NCBI GenBank assembly: GCA_021234155.1
Contig: JAJEKV010000034.1
Span: forward strand, 7,238,028 to 7,302,027
Direction: 5' to 3'
DNA length: 64,000 nt
Source of the DNA: Isoetes taiwanensis
Lineage: Eukaryota; Streptophyta; Lycopodiopsida; Isoetales; Isoetaceae
A program made the position numbers and the translations under genes. Every line of letters starts with the position of its first letter. Position 1 is the first letter of the stretch. Below, in pieces: positions 1-11,020 of the stretch. Under the pieces are notes generated by a model. It ran no database searches. It was not told the origin of the DNA and saw only the letters and a list, made by a program, of their open reading frames with translations.

Positions 1-1
1 A

Positions 2-823
2 CTTCCAGATTTATGCGGGTTCACACTAGCAGGAAATGCCTGGAATCACAAGAATAAAGAAGCTGGGAGGGGTCATGGAGGCCTTGCTGCATATGTAAAA
101 ACAGATTTGGTCAAAATGGTTACAATCCATTCAGTAGATGAAATGAAGCAATACATGTGGCTAAGATTAAATGGAAGCAGACCTCTGTTCATAGCAATTT
201 GTTATTTTGCACCGCTCCATGCAAAGATTTACAAAGATGCTAAAATTGATCATAATGATCCATTTCGCAATCTTTGCTCAGATATAGTAGCTATTAGAGA
301 ACTTGGCGAAATCATAATCACAGGGGATCTCAATGCCCGTACCAGCAACGTGCAAGCTGCCAGTTTTGAAAATCTGCAAGATTTGCTTCTAGATGAAATC
401 CATGAAGAGATCTATTCTCGTAAGTCTGCCGATGAAGAAATGAATGCTTTAGGCCACAAATTATTGGAGCTCTGCACCATTTGTGACCTTAAAATTTTGA
501 ATGGCACAAAGGCCTTTCCAAACTCAAATGGGTACACCTGCATTACTCATTCAGGAGCAAGCGTTGTGGATTATATCTTGGCACAAAAGAATAATTGCAT
601 ATCCTCCTTCCAGGTCTTGGATAAAACCCCCGAATCTGATCATGCGCAGCTATGTTTCAATGTGGGATGCTTGCCCGTATCACCAGAAAACACCAATGTC
701 TTTAAAGCAAGGCTGAAGTTAGATTTTAACAAAAAGAAGCAATATTGCAAGGCATTAGAAGCAAGAATTGCGGATACTGTATGGTCCATGAAACTAGAGC
801 ATGATGTCTCTCTATTTGCATAG
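2..823 (+). pseudogene. LINE ORF2, N-terminal part: apurinic-type endonuclease
   Basis: This is the endonuclease/exonuclease/phosphatase domain that nicks target DNA to prime reverse transcription. The open frame begins at base 2, upstream of the first ATG at 107, and shows RGHGGLAAYVK, then the catalytic-loop motif TGDLNAR (about 319-339) and the C-terminal SDH motif (SDHAQL, about 637-654). These are the signature residues of the family. A TAG at 821-823 ends the frame, yet the same frame continues directly into the reverse transcriptase, so this is one ORF2 split by a nonsense codon. The start lies outside the window. Confidence 0.9.
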
Positions 824-2560
824 ATCCTCCTTGGTGTGGCCGAGGAAATCTTTGGCTACACTAAGCCAAGAAACAATAGGCGACCAAGAAACGGATGGTG
901 GGATGCTGATTGCTCTGCAGCAAGGGCGCTGCTCCCAAAGACATGTATCTCCAAGCCGCACTGGTATAAAAAGCTCCTGAGGCAGAAGAAAAGGAAATAT
1001 ATGAAGCAGCAGCAAATAGTTATGTGCAGCAAATTGCGGGACAATCCAAAGATGTTCTGGAACAGCGTTCTAAAAAAAGGTAACGTATCTAGTTTAGGAG
1101 TAGATGAGCTTTACGAATTTGTGAAGGAAATATACTATGTGCAAAACGCCGAAGGGATGCCACAGATGATAGTGCCAGGGGACATGTTCTCCATGGAAGA
1201 CGTTTCAGATGCATTGCAAGGAATGAAGAATGGAAAAGCTGCAGATTTACAGGGATTACACATTGAATTGATGAAATGGAGCGGAAAGAAAACATTGGAG
1301 GTTCTTACCAGGCTGCTCAACGCAGCTCTAAGCGAAGGGCTGCCCAAACATTGGAGAGAGAACAGAGTCCACCCCATTCATAAAGCCGGTGCTAAGGATG
1401 ACGTGCGCAATTACAGAACTATATTGATTAGTTCCATCTTTGCTAAACTGATTGGTACAGTGCTGGAACAGAAGCTCACTCATTGGGCGGAAGAGAGCAA
1501 TAAGAGATCCCCCTGCCAAGCAGGATTTAGAAGCAAACATAGCACATTAGATCATGCTCTGACACTCAGGGTGTTATTTGAGAAGGCAAGAGAGCCGAGG
1601 CAATCCTTATACCCAGCTTTCATCGATTTCTCCAAGGCTTTTGACATGGTACCCAGAAAGGGCTTAAGCGAAAGGATGAAACAAATAGGAGTGCCACAAT
1701 CTATCCAAGGAGCAGTCGCGAATCTATACTCAGAGGTACTTGTCAAGCTTGATCAGGAAATGCATGCAAATATCAGGAGCACAATCGGGGTCCGGCAGGG
1801 ATGCCCATTGTCTCCAACGTTATTCGGCTTGTACATTGATGAATTAGATACCTGGCTGAGAGACAGATGCCGATCAGGCATGCACATAGGTGATTATGTT
1901 CTGCAGCTCCTGTTATATGCCGACGATGTAGTGCTCATGGCAAATAGGAAAGAAGGTCTTCAAGAGCTCTTGGATAGTCTTGCTCTCTTCTGTGAAGCTC
2001 GTCATATGACAGTGAACTTGGCGAAATCCAAGATAATGATTGTTGGTACTTCAGATCGCCCATCATTTAGCTACAAGGGCAATGCGCTAGAGACAGTAAG
2101 CAGTTACAAATATCTGGGCTTAGACTTCTGCTGCAAATACAACTGGAAGGAATGCATAAACAGGAGGATTACAGGAGGTAAAACAGCCCTGTATGCCATG
2201 CTATCGAAGTGCCATAAGGCATCTATATCTGATTGGGGGCTCAAGAAATTACTGTTTAAGACTCTAGTACAGACGATCACTCTGTATGGTGCACCAATTT
2301 GGGGGCCCAGCCTCTCACAAAATCAATGGAAGCAGGTGGAAATGATTTTGAAGATTTTTTTGATGAACGAGCTAGGAGTGAAGCACCAAACGCCATATGC
2401 CATCATGCTTGCTGAGTCGGGGATGTTGCCTCTTGAGGCCGAAGCACTGTACCAATCAATAAACTTTGCAAATCGGGTGCTTGCTCAAGCATCACATAGG
2501 CTTTCCAGGCAAGCACTTGAGCTATCTAGTAATGGCTGGCACAAGAACCTTAAGGATTAG
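824..2560 (+). pseudogene. LINE ORF2, middle part: reverse transcriptase
   Basis: It is in the same frame as the endonuclease. It contains the RT palm motifs: AFIDFSKAFDMVPR (about 1,616-1,657), RQGCPLSPTLF (about 1,793-1,825) and the active-site box LLYADDVVLM (about 1,909-1,938; YADD at 1,915-1,926), followed by the thumb region (YKYLGLDF). A TAG at 2,558-2,560 interrupts it before the C-terminal knuckle. No RNase H domain is seen. Everything else is intact, so the copy appears to have decayed only recently. Confidence 0.92.
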
Positions 2561-2992
2561 GCGGCTCGGTGGGGCATAACTGAGTCTAATTGGCCAGATA
2601 ATGCAATCAGCGCAAGGGATTTGCTGCTCACTTTGGTCGTAGAAAGGCTTTGGAACAACAAAGGCTCTAGGATGGAATACTATGCAGCTGAGGTCAATCC
2701 TATGTTGATTTATTCAGAACAGGATTACCTGCAAGCACAGATACCTCGCTTCTTGAAACATGTCATTGCCAGGGCACGTACCTCTTCACATCATTTGAGA
2801 ATTGAAACCGGGAGATGGCATGTTATCCCTCGTGATTCCAGGCTTTGCACGCTTTGTGATCTAGCTATGATCGAAGATGAAGACCATACTTTCACTAAAT
2901 GCCCAGCATATACCGATATCAGAAGTAAGTTTGATGTCACAGCCACTAGTTTCCATTCTCTTCTTGATATGGAACCATTTAAATTAGGATAG
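2561..2992 (+). pseudogene. LINE ORF2, C-terminal part: CCHC zinc knuckle
   Basis: This continues the ORF2 frame after the second TAG. It holds HHLRIETGRW followed by CTLC...H....C (about 2,845-2,902), the CCHC-type knuckle found near the end of many LINE ORF2 proteins. The same HHLRIETGRW/C-x2-C arrangement recurs in the truncated LINE at 22.2 kb, so the two are related. It ends at the TAG at 2,990-2,992. Confidence 0.88.
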
Positions 2993-3115
2993 TATCTGAA
3001 AACAGTGGAATCCCACCGCAGTTTATTATTGAAAATTGAATCATTGTAAATTTACTGCTCTATGGTCTCTTCAAGGCCCTTATGAGCACGATTAATACAT
3101 TACATTACATTTATT

Positions 3116-4360
3116 ACTGTTTTCAATTGCGTTGTAGATAATAGAGCCATATGCCAAGTACATGCTAGAGATTCTCATGATTCATAGCTTGAATTCTCAA
3201 TCTGGTGGACAAAGTCATTTCATTATGACACTATTTGGAGATTTGCGTCGTTAGCGTGTCTCACGGGTAAAATATTTTGGTACATCTGTTGATGTTTTGC
3301 AATTGCATTGTAGATAATGGAGCCACATGCCAAGTACATGCTAGAAATTCCCATGATTTATTTGCTAGAGTCTGCATCCTCAATCTGGTGGACACAGTTC
3401 ATTATGACACTATTTGGAGATTTGCATCACCATCTTGACGTGATCTCATGTGGTTGATCTCATGTAGAGCAACAATTTGAGACAAATGTTCATCTCCACT
3501 ATATATAGCTTATTTATTTGTACAAAACCCAGCAGTTCAGTTGAGAACTGAACAAAGTATTACATCATGCTATTTGATAATCTTCACGTTAAAGCCAATG
3601 AATGATTGATGCAACTTCAACTACAGCTATAAAGGATGAATACAATTTTAGATGCCACTAGATACACTTATAACTATACTTTTGCTCTACAATATAATCT
3701 GGATGACGATGTTATTTATATATGACTTTGGCAAATCTCATACATTGTCGGGGTAATATCCCAAAGAATGCCTAGCATTTTTCATGCCTAACCTACATTA
3801 TTCCAATGTTGTAAATTGCATTGCTCTTAAATTGTCGCTAAAGCTCACTTATCATTGTGCTCATCATTTCCCTTCGTATATAGCAATTAGCACCATCCAT
3901 GAAACAATACGAATATTACTCCCATACTTATAGATTGTTTTGAGAATGAGCAATGTCATGATTCGTACACTAGCTTCTAAATCGAGAAAGACACATGGCT
4001 TTCTCTTAATGACAAGCTTCTAGCAATAGTTCATGATCTAGACATCTTATTCATTCCAACAAGATTGCTATGCAACACAATTTCATTCAAATCAATGTCA
4101 TGTTGTGACTCTTTTGCTTCTGTGAAAAAATGGCACTACACAATACCCAACATAAGATATTATTGCTAAAGCCCAACACTTACTGCAATCATTTACAAAC
4201 ACGAAAGGGCTTCCTATGCTTCCATATTACCAAGCTCCAAACTCATAATTTGATAGATGTCTTTCTAATCAACGTTGTAACACACTCTTCAAGTAAAATA
4301 AAAAGAGTTTTGCAGTCTTTTCTAACGACAAAACCCCTTCTCTGCTTATTGCAAATCACT
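3116..4360. repeat. Decayed repeat DNA with an internal duplication; possible LTR relic
   Basis: No gene is seen. A block of about 130 bp beginning near 3,120 recurs near 3,294 in direct order (shared GCCAAGTACATGCTAGA and GACACTATTTGGAGATTTGC). Around 3,500-3,565, a TATA-like ATATATAGC followed by GAGAACTGAACAAAGTATTACA resembles the R/U5 end of a copia-type LTR, but no partner LTR was found. The rest is AT-rich and unstructured. Confidence 0.4.
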
Positions 4361-4499
4361 TACAAACATGAAGGTGCTTCCTATGCTTAATGGCATACCT
4401 TTCGATCTTAAACGATGCCTCTCACATCCACACTCATGTTTACATCTTCCTTCTCTTTTAGCATCATGTCAATACAAAAATTGCCACATTCTTCCATAC

Positions 4500-5358
4500 T
4501 CTTCGGTAAATGGTTCTGCAACAAGAATTCGAGCTCACATCTTATGTGAACGAGACGTTGGTGTCGCGACTTGTACTGCATCTGCTGACTTGCGAAAGGA
4601 TGCCATTGAAAGGTTGTCTCGACTGGATGTGATACGCAAAATGAAGAATAATATGAAAAAAAGACGAGTTACGGATACTCAAGAGCAGTGTCGAGCAGGA
4701 GCAGACAAAGATAACTATACCATCCCCCCTGTTGGGGCAGCATACCAATCAGAGGGTGGACTAGGGTCAATAGGTATAAGTACGGGAGAGCAGAGAATGA
4801 TAGAGACAATTGAAATAGTGGAAAGACAGACGAAGCAACAGAGGGTTGATCATTGCTTGACATCAGAGCAACTGAAGAAGACGCAATTGAAGGTTGTAGA
4901 GGCATTTTTATATGCCGGGTTGTCTTCACATGTTTTGGAGCACAAAGAAATGAAAGAAGCCTTCCAAGAAGTTGCCAAAGCAGGACAGGCTTTTAGGTTG
5001 CCTTCATACAAGCATGCCAACAATAAAATGGTTGATGAAATACACGAAAAAATGGTCGAGAGGGTGGAGATGAAGTTGTGTCGTGTTACTGAAGCCAGGC
5101 CAGCCTCATTAGTGACTGATGGTTGGAGCAATGTAAACAAGGACCATCTTATAAACTTCATGATCGTGCATCCAGGGGGTTGAAGTATTTTTGAAAACCG
5201 TAGAAACCAAAACTGACCAAGTGACAGAAGATTGGATTTTTCAAAAAACAAAGGTTGTGATAGAGAGTTTTGGACCGAAGAGAATATTTCAGGTTGTAAT
5301 GGATAATGCGTCAAATTGCAAGTTAGCAGTGGTCAAAGAAGGTTCACAAGGCCCATGA
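4500..5358 (+). pseudogene. hAT transposase relic (BED-finger tail + DUF659)
   Basis: hAT transposases cut and paste DNA; plant members carry an N-terminal BED finger and a DUF659 block. Here GSATRIRAHI (about 4,518) matches the end of a BED finger. After a low-complexity linker comes DUF659: SLVTDGWSN (about 5,107) and, after a one-base frameshift at about 5,182, VFLKTVET and VMDNASNCK (about 5,299). A stop at 5,356-5,358 ends it. A weakly coding tail near 5,717-5,818 (YWLKYFDSELDDLP in another frame) may be its C-terminus. No intact catalytic core or dimerisation domain remains. Confidence 0.75.
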
Positions 5359-5428
5359 TCGACTGTATTGTTCATACATAGTGGCCTATAGCATGGCAAG
5401 AACTATCAGCTGCCTCAAGGAATATCAG

Positions 5429-5557
5429 AGTGAAAGCATCGCGCATTCCCAATCTTGCTTTCACGCCTCTTTGAACAATGGAACTTAGAATGTAAACTAA
5501 GCTACATTGCCCAAAGAGGCGGGGAAAGAAAGATTGGGAAGTCTCGATGCTTTTACT
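5429..5557. repeat. Foldback (imperfect inverted repeat)
   Basis: The arm 5,429-5,480 is the reverse complement, with several mismatches, of 5,505-5,557 (shared core CCCAATCTT...CGCCTCTTTG / CAAAGAGGCG...AAGATTGGG). The loop is about 24 bp. The loop-side words ACTAAGCTACATTG recur at about 6,119, suggesting a dispersed family. It lies within the hAT relic. Confidence 0.75.
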
Positions 5558-5559
5558 CG

Positions 5560-6310
5560 TCAATCACATGATGAGTGATGAACCCCTCCACGCTTCGACC
5601 GCTAATCCCAATGGAATCTGTCCCTCTACATCAGACCCTTCTTTTCAGTGGTCACCATGATTTTATCTGTCATGTTGCTCAAAGGAAAGAAGGCCTGACA
5701 AGAGATCCAGATGTCAAAGGCATTATTGGCTCAAATATTTTGATTCAGAACTCGATGACCTTCCTGTTTCAGAATCGCAAGCAACCACTAGGCTTGATAC
5801 ATCCGCGGCCACAATGAAATAGAGTACCTCAAAAATCTTGTTACCTCTGCCCTTGTACAATCTACCACGACTCCGAAGGGGACACATTCTCTAATTTCAA
5901 GTCACAATGCTACTCAAGGTTCTCCATCAATAGCAGGAGATAGGATATTCCATGATTTGGTGCCTAACAACCGCTATACGAATGGACAAAGCTCAAGCCG
6001 CATTTTGGCTTGAAATTAAACAACGCAACTTGTATACGAGAACTTTCACCTCTAAAAAGAATGAGTTCTGCTCCACCTCCCATTTGGAGCCTCTTTCTAT
6101 AATATAACCTAGCAAAGTAACTAAGCTACATTGATACAGAGAGGCCCCAAAAGAGAGCGAGAGCAAAGCTCGCTCTTTCTAAAGGAAACAAGAATTTCGA
6201 GAAATCTACATTGTTTGTCGCGAACAATATCAAGCCTGGTTAGTCGACTACCATCCCGAAGGGTGTGGAGAAGCCAAATCGCAGTTCAGGCTCACTCTCT
6301 TTTTTATTTT
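5560..6310. other. hAT relic tail and unassigned DNA
   Basis: No intact gene is seen. The stretch contains the possible C-terminal hAT fragment at about 5,717-5,818 and a GAGCGAGAGCAAAGCTCGCTC hairpin near 6,157-6,178. The remainder shows no recognisable coding or repeat structure. Confidence 0.3.
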
Positions 6311-6391
6311 CCTGTTTGACAATATCTAAAGTGCCACCTAAAATGAGTGAGCAAACTCATCCTAGGGGGCACTTTAGATACATCAAACAGG
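6311..6391. repeat. Short foldback with ~38-bp arms
   Basis: The outer arms CCTGTTTGA / TCAAACAGG and the inner arms ATCTAAAGTGCC / GGCACTTTAGAT, then AATGAGT / ACTCAT, pair around a loop of a few bases. The precursor-like shape could be a tiny MITE or a small-RNA hairpin. Confidence 0.8.
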
Positions 6392-6564
6392 ACAAACAAA
6401 AAAAGACCATGCCGAGGTGAAGGAGATGGCAGCTAATCCAAGGAGTTCAGAGTGAAAGGTTCTAGAAAGGTTTATTTGAAATAATGTCATTATACCTTAT
6501 TATCCATTCGCAAAATGATACAAGTCAAAATTTAATCTGTCTCAAAATTTAATCTGTCTCATTT

Positions 6565-8056
6565 TCATTGGTCTGTTGGATCAACCCAATCACCCTGCGG
6601 CCCTGGAGGTGGTGGTAGGAACTGGTTAATGTCTGGCACTACCTCTCCTTCGCGCGGCTCCTCCACTCCCCTCCATAATTCCATCTCCTGATAACTCTCA
6701 AAAGTATGCATTTGCTCATCCCTCCTGCGAGCGACTAGTTGTGGCAAAGCTGGCATGCGACCTTGCATATTTAATATGGCATATTGGAACTCAGGAAAAA
6801 TCCATCTGTCTTGCATTGGACAGAAGCGGCTTTGCAACATCCAGTCAAGAACACATCGCATGTGCATACGATGCCCACACCCTAGAGTGTACCAGCCCAC
6901 TGTGTCAGGTTGTCAGCACACAACACGCAATGTCTGTAGTCAACAACCTTTAGCTCTTCCCACTGGCTCTCATATAAATACTCGCGAGGGAGATAGGATA
7001 TTGACTGCTCCGAAGTCACCCTAAAAGGGTCAGAGTCCAACGATCTTGTCAGGTTGCGCAAGTGATCTTGTTTTCCCTGAGGACCGTTGCCTCTCTGTTC
7101 AATGCCGCTAGTTGCCGTTTAGTGTCCTCTAATTCGGCAGCCATCTTCTCATACCCATCGGTACGGTCCTTTAAGCGTATATTCTCTTTGGAAAGGGTTA
7201 GGTTCTGACTTCTCTCATTCTCCAATTGGGCTCGAATATCTACAAGGTCATTCACGGCTCCAGCCGCGGCTACCCCTGCCACCTCCAAAAGTCGGATAGC
7301 GTCAGCAACCAGGTATGTAATGGTGATAGGCTCACCATGCGCCCCACTCTCCCTATCTTCCGATAGCTTAACCCTCTTGGTGCTGCCACTATCGCTTCCT
7401 TGCCTCCATTTTCTACTCCCATAATTTACGGGCACTTCCTTCACAAGCTCGTAGTATACTTGTTGCGCAAAACTCTTACTAAACTCACCATTGTGGGGTA
7501 AGTGTCCCTTCACTTGAACATGCCGCTCGACTGCTTTTGCTCGAACCACAGCAATCTTGCACTCGTGAGCTTTGTACTTACCCCTCCTACTAGGCCAATC
7601 TCTTTCAAATTCATTCTTGTCCAAATTTGTGATCACATCCTCGTACTCTGCTCCATGTGGACAATAGCCTGGCCCTGCCTCGCCAGCTACATTATGCACC
7701 TCTGTGATGGTGCAATTTTCTCTCTTAGAAATGTCATCCATCGCACGCAGCCTTCGTAACTCAGCCGTGCGATACTCGTTCGCTCTTGCATGTGCTGCTG
7801 CTCTCTCCATTTGCCGAGCAGCTGACATTTCAAGCTCATTCTCCATGCTTTGCAAGAAAGGAGAGGGGGTCCTCAATTGCGAAGGTAATGAACAATCATG
7901 ATGACCCGAAGGCTCTCCATGCTGCTCCGATATGTCCACGTTGTGTGGAGATTGGTCGTGCTGTTCATGAGGTATAATTATAGTGCTGACTTGTATAGGT
8001 GTGCTTTGACTTCTGGTCTTTATAATTTTCGTTAGCTGCGACATATAAAAAAGCAC
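6565..8056 (-). pseudogene. Coiled-coil plus RING-H2 protein, frameshifted
   Basis: The family is not recognised. On the minus strand, 8,056-7,049 encodes about 335 residues: a charged alpha-helical N-half and, near the C-end, a coiled coil (LENERSQNLTLSKENIRLK, then a Lys/Glu-rich heptad stretch). After a one-base frameshift near 7,070 the frame continues through YESQWEELKVVDYRHCVLC (about 6,930) and, after a second shift near 6,900, GCGHRMHMRCVLDW. Together these form C-x2-C...C-x-H-x2-H-x2-C, a RING-H2 finger. The last zinc pair reads CPMQ instead of CPMC, so one ligand is missing. RING fingers bind ubiquitin-conjugating enzymes. Whether this is a decayed host gene or transposon cargo cannot be decided. 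Confidence 0.5.
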
Positions 8057-8225
8057 ATAATAAATAACACAAAAAACACACGAAAAGAAGAGCTAAGCTA
8101 TACACATGGACAATAATTTCTCAAATAGCATCAAACAAGCGTTTAATGAATTTCTTTTGAATATTATATAGTACAAGAATGTTTGAATGTTAATTTATGG
8201 TCGTGTGAATAACAAAATATGCACG

Positions 8226-8687
8226 CTAAACGTGACTAGGACTAGCTTGGTCTACTGCGTCGTCCCCACCGTGGCCAAGTTGAAGAATCCAATCTGATTC
8301 CAATTGTGGCCTCGTGCACGGAATTGGAGAGCAATGAAAATTGCTCCGCATGGTGTCAAGTAGCTGGGCCAGATCAAATTTCTGTGTTTTGTCTCTCATT
8401 GACGACTCAACGCAATGTTTCAAATAGTCGCACATTCTCCGATGTTTGCCTTGCTGCTCCAGGCTTCCTATTGACTCCATGTAGGAGTGCTTACTAGCAA
8501 AATCAGCCAAGTAGTAGACAATGTACGCTGCCCCGTGCAAATCAAAGTCAACCCTTGGAGGCACTGTCTTTGAGCCACTACCAAAATAAAGATCATCGTG
8601 TATATATGGATGCCTGGCCCTTTCCATCTCAATTCTTTTCTTACCCTCGCCATCTAAACCCTTGTAATGCCATCGTTTTACCTCCAC
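8226..8687 (-). CDS. Hypothetical protein upstream of the RING ORF
   Basis: An open frame of 153 residues starting MEVKRWHYKGLDGEGKKRI. It has the composition of a real protein (GAAYIVYYLADFASKHSYM, MRDKTQKFDLAQLLDTM) but no motif I recognise. It lies 170 bp upstream of, and on the same strand as, the coiled-coil/RING ORF, and could be its first exon or a separate gene of the same mobile unit. No signal peptide or membrane segment is evident. Confidence 0.4.
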   Translation of the reverse strand: MEVKRWHYKGLDGEGKKRIEMERARHPYIHDDLYFGSGSKTVPPRVDFDLHGAAYIVYYLADFASKHSYMESIGSLEQQGKHRRMCDYLKHCVESSMRDKTQKFDLAQLLDTMRSNFHCSPIPCTRPQLESDWILQLGHGGDDAVDQASPSHV

Positions 8688-8689
8688 CC

Positions 8690-9265
8690 TTATATTTTAT
8701 CCTACTACTAGTAAATTTTAATTGGTTGATATGTACGTATGTGCAAGGCCAAGGATGGGGAAACACATAAAAGGACCAAAACACGATTTATGATCTATAG
8801 CCCAGCTACTGCCAAAATGCGAGCACTTGGAGGCTAGCAGATTTAAAATGCATTGCACTTGTCCTAAGGTCGTGCTTTTTCAAAAGACAAGACCAATCGA
8901 GTGCTTACTAAAACATACGCCAATTCCTATATTGGTGTCGGACTTTCATCAACAACACCATCAGGAACTAGGGTATGAATTAGTAAAACATTCTCATAAC
9001 CCTCGATAAGAGTACAACGCACATCTTTCGACACCGCATGACCAAGGCCAACAGCGGCATCAGGCGAGGGCTATACTTCTTAAAGAAGGAAAGACCCTAG
9101 TTGCCTTAAACTTCAGCAATGCCACCCACCCTCGGCATGGCGCAAATAAATGCGGCAATACCAGGCAAGGGGCACTGCCTACGCTCTTGGCAACACGAAA
9201 CCCTAAGGCACTAGACCTAATTGGCACTACAATTGTCCTTTCAAAAGGGAGGGCAACAAAATTTT

Positions 9266-9305
<40 letters not shown>

Positions 9306-9600
9306 TGGTCTTAAATTATTGTTTGTCTTAAATTATTGTTTTTTTTTTATTTTTTTTCTAAAATAGGCCAAGCTCAGCTCCACAGAACAAGGCGCTCACC
9401 ATCGTCATGCCCCTTACACAGGGGGGGCAATAGGCGAGGGCCTAACTGAGGACCTTACCTGGCCTAACTATAAAAAAAAACAAGCTAAAAAGCCTAAAAA
9501 CTAAGAAAAACAAAAAAAAAAAAAAATTGGTTTTTAAGGGACAAGTTGGGAGGTATGGCGCAGAAGATATCTTCTTTGCGGGGCAAAAACTGAAAAACCG
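8690..9600. other. Non-coding, with a 33-base T run
   Basis: No gene is seen. The T run spans 9,268-9,300 and is followed by further T-rich sequence to about 9,360. The G/C-rich words around 9,060 and 9,430 (shared GGCGAGGGC) suggest an old repeat, not identified. Confidence 0.4.
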
Positions 9601-9850
9601 CGCCGCATATATATATAAAAAAACTTCGCGTACGCGAAGACTTCAGTTTTGCGTACGCGAAACTTGATAAATAGCGACGTGAAGCGCCATCGATTTTTCG
9701 ACGTCTGTGACGCTGGTTTTTCGCGATTCGCAGACGCGTAAAATTTTCGTGTCTGTGGAATGAAGTTTTCAGCGACGCGAAAACTCGATTTGAATTTTGA
9801 GAATGAAACATTTTCGCGTACGCGAAATTTTTTTTTTCCGGCTGGCAACC
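9600..9850. repeat. Cluster of TTCGCGTACGCGAA palindromes
   Basis: The perfect palindromes CTTCGCGTACGCGAAG (9,624-9,639) and TTTCGCGTACGCGAAA (9,812-9,827), and a near-copy TTGCGTACGCGAA (9,649-9,661), lie in otherwise AT-rich DNA. Between them are related CG-rich words (GCGACGTGAAGCGCC, TCGCGATTCGCAGACGCG, GCGACGCGAAAAC). On the minus strand this sequence is open for about 100 codons, but that peptide is simply the repeat translated (FRVRE, FRVAE, FRVRK). Confidence 0.75.
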
Positions 9851-10048
9851 TTTAAATACGTTAATTACGTATTTCATTAAAAAATACGTATTTTTTAACT
9901 TTATACATCAAGAATTTGGATTTCGTACGTATAGAACCTATCCCTGCACAAACCGCAGAACATTGTAATACGAAAATAAAATGAATTATAATCTTGTCAA
10001 ACTGATCTACATGCAAAATAGATGGGCAAGAACTAAAAAAAAAGGGCT

Positions 10049-10973
10049 ATTCTGGGAAGGGACTCGCGAGAGACACAAAACCGGCCATCGGACTACCCCC
10101 TAAAAAGAAATTTGCCAAGGCAAAATAAAAGGGTAATGGCGACAACTTCTCATCGGGATAAAAAACCCCGCCCTTTCGGGTTTTCGAAAAAAACCCTAAT
10201 GAGAAATGGTCGCCAACAACCTTGAATGTGTTGCCTGGAGAACGGAGAGAAACGAGTTGATGGCGAACGCAAAATAGAGCACGACCCCAGCAAACGGCGA
10301 AAGCCTCCCCCGAATGTGTCCATGGAGAACCGAAGGAGAGGGGTGATGGCGAACAGAAATAGAGCAGGACCCCAGCAGACGGCGGAAAACGGCGGAATCC
10401 TGCAAGCAATATCAAAAACTCCCAAAAGAACACCAGTAAATGGTCGAGAAAACAAAAAGACAAGCCGCACCAAGAAGGTCGAAAATGAAAACAGAGGAAA
10501 AAAGAACATACCGTAAAAGAGAGCATCACCCATAGGGTGGAAAAGCATCACCCAAAGCCAGTGGAGAACCATTATGTAAAACATGCATCACCATCGAGGT
10601 GGAAATAAACAAAGATAAAGCATCACCCAAATGGGTGGAGAACCATTATGTAAAAATATGCATCACCCCGAGGTGGAAATAAATAGCATCACCGGGGTGG
10701 AGAATAACACAACAAGAGGGCAATGGAACGTAAAACATAAGAATAGCAGGTATGATGGAACGTAAAACATAAGAATAGCAACACTCACAGGTGGAGAACA
10801 ACAAAGAGGCATGAACAATAAAAAATACAAATGAAAAAGACTCATGCGCCACCATCAGCAGGGCGGGAAGGGAGGGAAGCCACGAAAGGAGAAGAAGAGC
10901 TATTGTGAGAAGACGCCGATAACCGAGCCAAAATGAAAATGGCCTAATATAGGCGCTCGTCCCTTCCCAGAAT
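10049..10973. mobile_element. Non-coding inverted-repeat element, copy 1 (925 bp)
   Basis: It starts ATTCTGGGAAGGGACTCGCG (10,049) and ends with the near-exact inverse CGCTCGTCCCTTCCCAGAAT (10,954-10,973). The last ~110 bp and the first ~39 bp are shared with copy 2. The interior carries eight-fold-type GCATCACC...GGTGGA modules and no credible ORF. A TATA-like CTATATTAGG on the minus strand (10,944-10,953) just inside the right end suggests leftward transcription. No superfamily could be assigned and no target duplication was found. Confidence 0.65.
10521..10720. repeat. GCATCACCC-GGGTGGA modules
   Basis: At least six modules of the form GCATCACC(C)n(2-6)GGTGGA lie here, and two more at about 12,323 and 12,347. 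Each is itself a small inverted repeat (CACCC/GGGTG). Several are joined by the same spacer, ACCATTATGTAAAA. Confidence 0.75.
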
Positions 10974-11020
10974 GGCGATCCGATGGCTCGGATCGATGGG
11001 ATTCTGGGAAGGGACTCGCG
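10954..11020. repeat. Compound hairpin at the element junction
   Basis: The right terminal repeat of copy 1 (10,954-10,973) pairs with the left terminal repeat of copy 2 (11,001-11,020). The 27-bp spacer between them contains its own palindrome, CGATCCGA...TCGGATCG. The spacer recurs exactly at 17,178-17,204, right of copy 2. Confidence 0.85.

Larger units (their letters stand above)
1..3115 (+). mobile_element. Non-LTR retrotransposon (LINE, APE-type), 5' end outside window
   Basis: One reading frame runs from base 2 to 2,992 with only two interruptions, both TAG (821-823 and 2,558-2,560). The order endonuclease, reverse transcriptase, C-terminal zinc knuckle is that of LINE ORF2. After the final stop comes a 3' UTR of about 110 bp ending in a short run of ATTAC repeats (about 3,092-3,115), taken here as the 3' tail. 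The clade is not assigned: the tail is a pentanucleotide run rather than poly(A), unlike plant L1. The 5' end lies left of the window. Confidence 0.9.

Noticed and set aside
9494-9877. 127-aa minus-strand ORF with FAYAK / FRVRE repeats
   Set aside because: Translated palindrome cluster; no start context or family.
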